DNA of 64,000 bases from Dyadobacter crusticola DSM 16708 (GTDB taxonomy: Bacteria > Bacteroidota > Bacteroidia > Cytophagales > Spirosomataceae), in contig NZ_JNJB01000016.1 in assembly GCF_000701505.1 (NCBI RefSeq), positions 1 through 64,000 of the forward strand, given 5' to 3'. The notes under the pieces were generated by a model. It was not told the origin of the DNA, did no database searches, and saw only the letters and a list, made by a program, of their open reading frames with translations. Positions 9,579 to 15,472 of the stretch are shown one piece after another; within the stretch, counting starts at the first letter, position 1, and every line of letters begins with the position of its first letter. The position numbers were made by a program, and so were the translations under genes.

Positions 9579-9901
9579 GACACTGGTGTATTTGCTTTTT
9601 CCTCTTCCTGACCGGCAAATGATAGCAAATCCTTGTAGTCACCAGTCTGGCGGAACTTGCGGAACGGAGCACTGAACCACTTCGGCAGCAGGTTGGGCAG
9701 GATCTGATCAATCAAATCACAGCTCTTTATGAAGTAGTAGGTGAACATTACACCATACCCGGCAAATATGAAGTAGAGCGCGACACCTGGAACCGGATTG
9801 GCACCGGGTACCTGCGACGTAACGATCTTGAACACCACGGAAAGAATAATTGAAGCAATATAACCCAGCAGCACGACGGAAACCATCACCACAAACTGCA
9901 A
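9575..9901 (-). CDS. Holin-like membrane protein, probably frameshifted at its start
   Basis: The 108-aa frame has hydrophobic segments at about residues 3-27 and 38-60 and a charged C-terminal tail, fitting a holin or similar phage membrane protein, and it directly precedes the endolysin. It has no ATG at its 5' end; the first usable codon is TTG at 9901. Immediately upstream, in another frame, ATG at 9959 gives MKLFEHFNLTSMLASIGLTI, a natural holin N-terminus that runs into this frame if about two bases are missing near 9901. I therefore think the original gene was 9575-9959 with a small deletion. Expression from TTG 9901 or a downstream ATG remains possible. Confidence 0.6.
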   Translation of the reverse strand: MQFVVMVSVVLLGYIASIILSVVFKIVTSQVPGANPVPGVALYFIFAGYGVMFTYYFIKSCDLIDQILPNLLPKWFSAPFRKFRQTGDYKDLLSFAGQEEEKANTPVS

Positions 9902-9971
9902 TTGTCAAACCGATAGAGGCGAGCATTGACGTAAGATTAAAATGTTCGAAAAGTTTCATTTTGTTTGAAGA

Positions 9972-10349
9972 TTAATGGACTGAGAGCCCGGTTAAAAATC
10001 CAGCGGGGAAACCGGCGCCGAATCCATGCTTGAACCCTTTCCAATATCCCTTTCTGGTCTTCTTCCTTTCTTCACTGATAGTGGCTTCAAAGCTTTGTTT
10101 TTGCAATGCAGTTTGCAGCTCTGACATACGCAAAGCGTTTCGGAGGTCGTCGATTTCTTTTCCCCTCGATTCATAAGCGGTTTTGAGATGAAAAAATGTA
10201 GGCTTTAGAAGCTCGTAGCGGTATGCGCTGTCAAGGAGAGCGTTTGCGTAGGCTGTCTGCTTTTCGGATAGCAGCGTTCCAGATTCTTGCCCCCAAACTG
10301 TCACGGCCAGCAGGATCAGGATAGAGGTAGCGGTTATAATCTTGCTCAT
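9972..10349 (-). CDS. Spanin-like phage protein with N-terminal membrane segment
   Basis: ATG at 10349 (minus strand) begins a hydrophobic signal or anchor (MSKIITATSILILLAVTVWG). A long coiled-coil-prone region follows (about residues 25-100, with many Glu, Lys, Leu and Gln) and then a glycine-rich C-terminus (GFGAGFPAGFLTG). The frame is open further upstream, but those residues are the shadow of the preceding gene. It overlaps that gene (10231-10542) by 119 bases in another frame, like Rz/Rz1 spanin pairs, and lies just before the holin and endolysin genes. No lipobox cysteine is seen, so it is not a classical Rz1. The function is inferred from position and architecture. Confidence 0.55.
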   Translation of the reverse strand: MSKIITATSILILLAVTVWGQESGTLLSEKQTAYANALLDSAYRYELLKPTFFHLKTAYESRGKEIDDLRNALRMSELQTALQKQSFEATISEERKKTRKGYWKGFKHGFGAGFPAGFLTGLSVH

Positions 10350-10542
10350 ACTGTTGTGTGTGTTTGGAGCAAGTTGCCGAATCCTGTTGGGCGAGTTTCT
10401 TGTAATGGGCCAGACTGTCCGCAGGCTTCCAGGTTGTAGTGACAATCGGTTTATGCGCGCATGAACGGGTAAGCCAGACAGCGGTAAGGATCAACACGAC
10501 TGCTGCGAAAATGAAAACAACAAGGTGAATGTGCTTTCTCAT
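10231..10542 (-). CDS. Small single-pass membrane protein of the lysis cassette
   Basis: The 103-aa product has one N-terminal membrane helix (MRKHIHLVVFIFAAVVLILT) followed by a polar, charged periplasmic-type region with coiled-coil character (DSLAHYKKLAQQDSAT). Its ATG overlaps the stop of the preceding frame as ATGA, so it is translationally coupled. Its 3' third overlaps the next gene out of frame. This matches an inner-membrane spanin subunit (Rz-like) by architecture only; I see no recognisable family motif. If the overlap is not real, the true C-terminus could lie earlier through a lost stop. Confidence 0.5.
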   Translation of the reverse strand: MRKHIHLVVFIFAAVVLILTAVWLTRSCAHKPIVTTTWKPADSLAHYKKLAQQDSATCSKHTQQYEQDYNRYLYPDPAGRDSLGARIWNAAIRKADSLRKRSP

Positions 10543-10736
10543 AGCCGGTGCAGTACGGGGTGAACAATTGTGCTATGAACCGGCATCGAATACACCTTGT
10601 CACGGTACCTGTACTCGACCATGTGCAGGTCGGTGTCTGCATACGGGTTCAGGTAAAACACTGCGAGCAACCCATCTTTCTCCTGAGCATAGACAATCCC
10701 GCGCTTTTCACGGAAAGCATCTACCAGCTCATTCAC
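10539..10736 (-). CDS. Small phage-element protein, start uncertain
   Basis: The reading frame ends at 10539 and is stop-start coupled to the next gene, which argues that it is translated. Its 5' end is unclear. It is open back to 10859, overlapping the upstream gene by 112 bases. A GTG at 10736, 11 bases after the upstream stop, would give a 65-aa protein (starting at NELVDAFREKRGIVYAQ with Met first). Alternatively a -1 shift near 10765-10770 would fuse it to the upstream frame, joining DFRIDGK to GDFRQVDKRN smoothly. No domain is recognised; the YRYRDKVYSMPVHS region looks like a beta-rich small domain. Confidence 0.45.
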   Translation of the reverse strand: MNELVDAFREKRGIVYAQEKDGLLAVFYLNPYADTDLHMVEYRYRDKVYSMPVHSTIVHPVLHRL

Positions 10737-10747
10737 ATTGCGTTTGT

Positions 10748-11692
10748 CTACCTGCCTGAAATCGCCTTTCCATCTATCCTGAAATCCAGGTATTCGGGTT
10801 TGCCGTGAATTACTTTTGCGAAAGTCTGGGTATAAAGCCTTACGCCCTCTGCGATACAATACTCGAATACACCGCCGGGAAATTGCTCTTGTTCACTCCA
10901 ATAGTGGAACTGATCTATTGGCGAGTAGTCGTTAGCGGCCTTTTTTAGCCAGAGGTTTCCGGATGTGTAGTGCCAATCACGAGAAAACCGGAATTGCTCA
11001 TTGGTTTTCGGCCCAGCTCCAAACGGAACAATGCCGGAACCAAAGGTTTGAGCGATGAATGAGATCGTGATCACCTCAGCCGGATTGTATTCCTGCTTTG
11101 TGGTTTTGAAGAAGGTGCCGTCTGGATAGTATACGGCCTTGAAATTGTTGGGGTGGTGCTCGTGTGTGCTTTGAGGATATAAAATCAAATCTTTATCAAG
11201 CATATTGGCCACCTTTGCGGAAAACATGAACGAGTAAGGCTCGTCACGAGTAAGATCGGCAGAGCTCAGATAGTAGGCGTGACAAAGCAGATTTGTCCCG
11301 CTCAGCGTTCCGCCCGGCATTAAATCGGATTTGGGCCACTCAGATATCGGCTTGTTGAAAAGATCTTTATTCTCTTTCCCTCCGGTCAAAGTCATTCCCT
11401 CTCCATCTACTTTGGTGAAGTAGTTGTGAGCCACATACGGCTTAATTCCTTTTGGCTCCCATTCTGCCCGGAGGCGAGGCATTAGAGCATCGTAGAATCC
11501 GCGGTAAGCGGCGAAGTGACCAGAAAATGCGTGATCCTGCTCCTTATTCTCGAAAATGATTAAAGGGTAAGCGGTAGTGTACCTCACTGCGAACTCAGTG
11601 GCTTTTACACCGTCGATAGTGATCCTGCAATTGACCGGACAGAGGCCAGATTTATTAACACTAGTTTTACGAAGGACAAACAGAGTCCGCAT
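10748..11692 (-). CDS. Chimeric ORF: recombinase N-terminus fused to phage-type protein
   Basis: The frame is open from 11722, but the ATG at 11692 begins MRTLFVLRKTSVNKSGL then CPVNCRITIDGVKATEF, the arm-type DNA-binding start of Bacteroidota tyrosine recombinases (integrases). After about 38 residues the similarity stops, and the rest (about 275 aa, e.g. NYFTKVDGEGMTLTGG, FSRDWHYTSGNLWLKKAAND) has no recombinase core and none of the R..H-x-x-R..Y catalytic residues. It reads like an unrelated phage structural or late protein. I infer an internal deletion that joined the integrase start to a late gene. The location, about 220 bases from the 3' end of tmRNA, is where an ssrA-targeting integrase gene would sit. 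Confidence 0.6.
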   Translation of the reverse strand: MRTLFVLRKTSVNKSGLCPVNCRITIDGVKATEFAVRYTTAYPLIIFENKEQDHAFSGHFAAYRGFYDALMPRLRAEWEPKGIKPYVAHNYFTKVDGEGMTLTGGKENKDLFNKPISEWPKSDLMPGGTLSGTNLLCHAYYLSSADLTRDEPYSFMFSAKVANMLDKDLILYPQSTHEHHPNNFKAVYYPDGTFFKTTKQEYNPAEVITISFIAQTFGSGIVPFGAGPKTNEQFRFSRDWHYTSGNLWLKKAANDYSPIDQFHYWSEQEQFPGGVFEYCIAEGVRLYTQTFAKVIHGKPEYLDFRIDGKAISGR

Positions 11693-11784
11693 TTTGATAA
11701 TCTTTTTCAGAAGGGTGAGCATGGTGTCATAATAGTTTTACAGAAAACTGATACGACACAGAATTAGGCTGAGCAACCCTAATT

Positions 11785-11832
11785 CGACCACATACTTTTG
11801 CATGTAGTCGAATTTGCGACCACATACTTTTG
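11785..11832. repeat. Two exact 16-bp direct repeats, 32-bp period
   Basis: CGACCACATACTTTTG occurs at 11785-11800 and again at 11817-11832. The spacer contains CATGTAGTCG, which is partly complementary to the repeat ends. The pair lies between the recombinase relic and the tmRNA 3' end, a place where integrase arm-type or excisionase sites, or a repressor operator, would be expected. The function is inferred only from position. Confidence 0.6.
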
Positions 11833-11866
11833 TCACCCCATGTTCACAAAACCATTTTAAACAAGT

Positions 11867-11891
11867 CAGGCGAGGTTTCCGACCTCGCCTG
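11867..11891 (-). terminator. Hairpin downstream of tmRNA
   Basis: CAGGCGAGGT (11867-11876) and its perfect complement (11882-11891) enclose a 5-base loop. It lies 23 bases beyond the tmRNA 3' end on the minus strand and is followed by ACTTGTTTAAAA. It is a likely ssrA terminator, although the T tract is weak. Confidence 0.6.
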
Positions 11892-11913
11892 TGGCTTAAT
11901 TCTAACTACTTTG

Positions 11914-12282
11914 TGGAGATGGAGGGAGTCGAACCCTCGTCCAGAACAGGGAAACCCTGCGCCTTCTACATGCTTATCCTCGATTAGATTGTCAGGCCAG
12001 ACAAGGTTCGCGGCGGACCCGCGTCTAAGCCTTAGATACTAGGGTCTCGTTGGCTTTACGTATCAATATACCAACCAGCGCTGCGGTTCGACACCTCTGG
12101 ATCCACCCGGCAGCACGTGGGGTGGAGAGATGATGGCATTTGGTTAATCCTCCGGATTAAGCAGCCATGGCGTAAGTAGATTCGCCATTTATTGTTTGAG
12201 AACATTATTTCCGGGAGGTATTCTCAACTCCCGACATGCTTACACACAGACTTCCAACCCGCTGTCAATTCCAGTCACCCCC
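11914..12282 (-). ncRNA. ssrA: tmRNA (transfer-messenger RNA)
   Basis: On the minus strand the RNA starts GGGGGTGACTGGAATTGACA (from 12282) and ends with a T-arm (GGTTCGACTCCC) and the acceptor strand CATCTCC plus discriminator A at 11914. GGGGGUG and CAUCUCC pair over 7 bases. CCA is not encoded. The tag reading frame is at 12157-12186 and encodes GESTYAMAA followed by TAA, so the peptide added to stalled proteins would be (A)GESTYAMAA, matching the YAMAA-ending tags of Cytophaga relatives. tmRNA rescues stalled ribosomes and marks the incomplete protein for proteolysis. The 3' end is a common integration site for mobile elements, and a phage-like relic lies just beyond it here. Confidence 0.95.
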
Positions 12283-12349
12283 AATTGGCTATCGGCTTTC
12301 GGCAATTGGCCGTCGGCTTTTACCTTTTAGCTTTTAGCTTTTAGCTTTT
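12282..12349. repeat. Short tandem repeats abutting the tmRNA 5' end
   Basis: Two imperfect 18-base units, CAATTGGCTATCGGCTTT (12282-12299) and CAATTGGCCGTCGGCTTT (12303-12320), are followed by a run of TTTTAGC heptamers (about 12324-12349). They occupy the space where an ssrA promoter would be expected, and I see no clear -7/-33 pair in it. This looks like spacer-type repeat DNA. Confidence 0.6.
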
Positions 12350-12497
12350 GAACAGAAGTTCAATTGCATTGCTATTTACACATTTAGCGCATAGAAAGTT
12401 CTATGTTTGTGATTGAAGAAAGGCGCTAATCAGGAAAGCTGTTGACTATAAGTGGTTTAAATATTGAAAATTTCTTGAATGTAACATAGTGCTCTCT

Positions 12498-12589
12498 GGT
12501 TCGACTGCGCTCACCATGACAAAGGTTTTGCTCATTCCTCGTTCCACGGCGGCTCATTCACTCATTTCCCGTTCCACGGCGGCTCATTC
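12498..12589. repeat. Dispersed repeat locus A
   Basis: The stretch holds GGTTCGACTGCGCTCACC (12498-12515), reminiscent of dispersed Bacteroidota spacer repeats, then two exact copies of GTTCCACGGCGGCTCATTC at 12541-12559 and 12571-12589. CATTCA-rich sequence continues from there up to the stop codon of the next gene at 12626. The same unit recurs near 52 kb. Between 12350 and 12497 I see no gene or signal. Confidence 0.75.
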
Positions 12590-12625
12590 TATTATTCAGT
12601 CATTCAATCATTCAGTCATTCAAAA

Positions 12626-14935
12626 TTAAAACTCCCACCGATAACTCACCACCGGAATCAACCCCAGCTGATTTTGAGTGATTACTTTTTGCTGCCTGCT
12701 ATCAAAATAACGGTAGGCTTCGTTCTTTGTTGAGGAGACATTTTGTAGATCAATGGCAAAGGTGGTACTGTATTTTTCCCGGCTCTTCTTTCTGTAAATG
12801 CGCAGGTCGGGGCGGAAATAGTCTTTTAACTTGATCGTGTAATTACTGAACTGCTCATAAGTGGTCACACCATTTTTGGCCGATTCGGCTGCGTTAATTG
12901 GCTTATCGCGAAAGCCCCCGATCCATAATATCTTCGTATTAATCCCCCACAAAGTTTCCTTTCGGGACCTCAACTCCTTGCCGCCCGTAAAACTGAATGT
13001 ATGCCCGCCGTCAAAACGGCTTTTGTGACGCTCGCCCAGGCGATCTACAAAAGTGGCGTCATATAAAGAGCCTGAAATAAGCATGTAAAAATCGTTGGTT
13101 AGCAATTTTTGAAAACTTGCTTCCAAACCGTAATTTCTGCCCGTGCCCTCATTGTAAAGCCATTCGTAAGGAATTTCCTCCACCAGGTTTATACTCGAAA
13201 AGTTATCATTTATCCCGCGTCCCACGGGCACATCAAACAAATGCTGCCAGTAAGCTTCCACCTTCAGGCTGCTGCTTTTGCCAAGTGACTTCTGATAGCC
13301 CAGCGTAATTTGCTGCGAGCGTGTCGGTTTCAGTAACATGTTTCTATAGTAACTGTAATCCGCTATGCGGGTGGCATAAATACCTGCTGTCTGCATTTGA
13401 CTGTGCAGACCGTAAGATGCATAAAGCTGCGCAGATTGACTGACCTGCCATTTAACGGACGCACGAGGTTCGGGCAAGGCGCTTATTCTATGGGCCCTTC
13501 CTACAACACTTAGCATCGCATGCAAGCCAAGCTCAACAGAGAGTTTCGGAGAGATCCTGAGCGACCAGTTCACGAACGGTTGAAGGCTAACACTTGCCAA
13601 CTTCTCCTTCACCGACCAAGCCCAACTTGCATAATTATTCAAAGTCCCGTAAAGCCCTGCCTGAAATCTCGTCCGGGAATTATACCGATAAGTGAGCGTG
13701 GTGTTGAATGAAACTTTACTATCAGCCAACTTCTGATCCGCCAGCAACTCCCCTCTTTCAATAGTCCGGGGATCCACCAGATAGGCAATGCGGGATGTGC
13801 TGAGCCCTGAGCCTACCAGTGCAGCTCGGAATGAAACATTATCCCTCAAAGGCTGCTCGAAAGTCAGCCCGGCGGCCATCATTCTATTTTTGTATAAAAT
13901 ATTCTGCTCATCCTTTGCAAACTCCCAAGCTGTTGTATCCTTATCGGGCTCAAATGTATTACTGCTAACACCTCCCGTGCCAAAAACCGTGAACTTCCCT
14001 CCTTTTGCAGTTGGGAAATTCAGGTTAAATGAAAGATCCTGAAAACGGATATCTTCGCCGCCAAAACTAACCCCCATTGCGCCGAGCAAACCCGTGAAAG
14101 AATAGCGGTAGTTAACAAGATACGAAGCTTTGGAATTTTTCGAAAATGGTCCTTCGGCCGCGAAATCCAGCCCGAGCAAGCTCGCCTGCGCTGTAAATTC
14201 GGTTTTTTCATCATTCCCTTTACGCAGGTTCATGTCCAGGATCGCGCCGGTCACATTGCCGTATTGGGCAGGGAACGGACCTGCGAGAAAATTGGAAGTC
14301 CCTAGTAATTGCGTACTCAGAATGTTCACTCCGCCGCCGGTAGATGTAGGTCGGTCGCTGAATGTACCTGCATTGGAAAGGTGATTCGGGTTGACGATCT
14401 CAACACCTTCCAGCCGCCATTGCATATTATTTGGCGAGTTGCCACGTACAACCAGCCCATTTGCCTGATCATTCGCTGCCGCCACGCCCGGAAAAGAGGT
14501 CGCCACACGCGCAGGATCCATATAAGTAGCTGCGTAACGGAAAGTTTGCTCAATCGTGATCGGCTGCACACTGTTGAATGCAACCGGGCGCGAAGCCGAA
14601 ACTGTCGCTTCCTGCAATTCCCTTCCAGCTGGACTTAATCTTACCTGTACGATATTCTCCTTACCTGATTCAAGCAGAATTTCGGGAACAACAATCGTTT
14701 CATAACCCACGTAAGTCACCGTAAGCTGGTACCTCCCCACTTGCAACTGATCGAACCGGAATGTACCATCCGGGGCTGTAATCGTGCCACTCTGGCCCTG
14801 GACCAGCTGCACAGTCGCGCCGATCAGCGGCTGGCCACTATCTGCATCGCGCACCGTTCCGCGGATGGTTGAAGTATGGGTTTGGGCAAAACTGGCGGTA
14901 AAAAACAGGATAAATAGAGGTAAAAGTCTGAGCAT
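12626..14935 (-). CDS. TonB-dependent outer-membrane receptor
   Basis: The ATG at 14935 begins a signal peptide (MLRLLPLFILFFTASFAQ), and an in-frame ATG 15 bases upstream is less convincing. A carboxypeptidase-regulatory-like domain (TIRGTVRDADSGQPLIGATV, about residues 25-110) is followed by a plug domain (GLVVRGNSPNNMQWRLEGVE) and a beta-barrel ending in YRWEF, a normal outer-membrane C-terminus. At about 769 aa it is of typical non-SusC length. It would import an unidentified ligand with TonB energy. It is transcribed divergently from the BlaI/M56 pair, so the intergenic operator at 15062 could also influence it. Its 3' end runs straight into the repeat locus at 12.5 kb. Confidence 0.88.
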   Translation of the reverse strand: MLRLLPLFILFFTASFAQTHTSTIRGTVRDADSGQPLIGATVQLVQGQSGTITAPDGTFRFDQLQVGRYQLTVTYVGYETIVVPEILLESGKENIVQVRLSPAGRELQEATVSASRPVAFNSVQPITIEQTFRYAATYMDPARVATSFPGVAAANDQANGLVVRGNSPNNMQWRLEGVEIVNPNHLSNAGTFSDRPTSTGGGVNILSTQLLGTSNFLAGPFPAQYGNVTGAILDMNLRKGNDEKTEFTAQASLLGLDFAAEGPFSKNSKASYLVNYRYSFTGLLGAMGVSFGGEDIRFQDLSFNLNFPTAKGGKFTVFGTGGVSSNTFEPDKDTTAWEFAKDEQNILYKNRMMAAGLTFEQPLRDNVSFRAALVGSGLSTSRIAYLVDPRTIERGELLADQKLADSKVSFNTTLTYRYNSRTRFQAGLYGTLNNYASWAWSVKEKLASVSLQPFVNWSLRISPKLSVELGLHAMLSVVGRAHRISALPEPRASVKWQVSQSAQLYASYGLHSQMQTAGIYATRIADYSYYRNMLLKPTRSQQITLGYQKSLGKSSSLKVEAYWQHLFDVPVGRGINDNFSSINLVEEIPYEWLYNEGTGRNYGLEASFQKLLTNDFYMLISGSLYDATFVDRLGERHKSRFDGGHTFSFTGGKELRSRKETLWGINTKILWIGGFRDKPINAAESAKNGVTTYEQFSNYTIKLKDYFRPDLRIYRKKSREKYSTTFAIDLQNVSSTKNEAYRYFDSRQQKVITQNQLGLIPVVSYRWEF

Positions 14936-15039
14936 TTCTGAAAGGATCAATTGAGAATGTAAAAGTAGTGGCTGAGTGGTTACTAACTATCCTGCCCTGA
15001 ATGTTTGGCGATAATTAAATAGCCTTTTTTAAATATATT

Positions 15040-15073
15040 CTTGTTTTAATAAAACATTAATCTACATTTGTAG
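15040..15073 (+). promoter_or_regulatory. Promoter with BlaI-type operator over the -7 box
   Basis: CTTG (15040-15043) and TACATTTG (15063-15070) match the Bacteroidota -33 and TAnnTTTG -7 elements with a 19-base spacing. CTACAttTGTAG (15062-15073), a dyad of the TACA/TGTA type bound by BlaI/MecI repressors, covers the -7 box exactly. The start codon of the BlaI-like gene follows at 15098. This predicts autorepression. Confidence 0.7.
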
Positions 15074-15097
15074 AGTAAACAATCTGAATGTAGAGCA

Positions 15098-15472
15098 ATG
15101 AGCCTGACGAAAGCAGAAGAGCAGATCATGGAACCCCTTTGGAAGTACGAAAAGCTGTTTTTAAAAGAGCTGATTGACGCGCTTCCTGAACCCAAGCCTG
15201 CGCAGACTACCGTTATTACATTACTTAAACGAATGCAGGACAAAGGCTTTGTGGCTTACAATATGTTCGGCAATTCACGACAGTACTATCCGCTAGTCGC
15301 CAAAAGCGATTACTTCTCAAACCATGTGAATGGGTTAATTAAGAATTTCTTCAATAACTCTGCTGCGCAGTTCGGATCCTTTTTTGCGCGGGATACCAAC
15401 TTGTCGACCGAGGAATTGGAACAGCTCAGGGAGATCATCAATGACGAAATAAACAGGAAGAAAAATGACTAG
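15098..15472 (+). CDS. BlaI/MecI-family transcriptional repressor
   Basis: The 124-aa protein has the family's winged-helix N-terminus (LTKAEEQIMEPLWKYEKLF, then TTVITLLKRMQDKGFVAY for the recognition helix and wing) and a C-terminal helical dimerisation part. BlaI proteins bind TACA/TGTA dyads and are inactivated by proteolysis when a membrane sensor peptidase is triggered. The matching sensor, an M56 peptidase, overlaps it by 8 bases downstream, and a matching operator lies in its own promoter. In Bacteroidota such pairs often control envelope functions instead of beta-lactamase, and no beta-lactamase is near. The true inducer is unknown. Confidence 0.9.
   Translation: MSLTKAEEQIMEPLWKYEKLFLKELIDALPEPKPAQTTVITLLKRMQDKGFVAYNMFGNSRQYYPLVAKSDYFSNHVNGLIKNFFNNSAAQFGSFFARDTNLSTEELEQLREIINDEINRKKND

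Noticed and set aside
9717..9959. 80-aa minus-strand ORF as a separate gene
   Set aside because: Only its first 20 residues look real; the rest is an out-of-frame reading of the holin-like gene.
11914..11960. Possible tRNA gene (T-arm and acceptor stem)
   Set aside because: It is the 3' part of tmRNA: the 5' half, tag frame and acceptor pairing are found 320 bases away.
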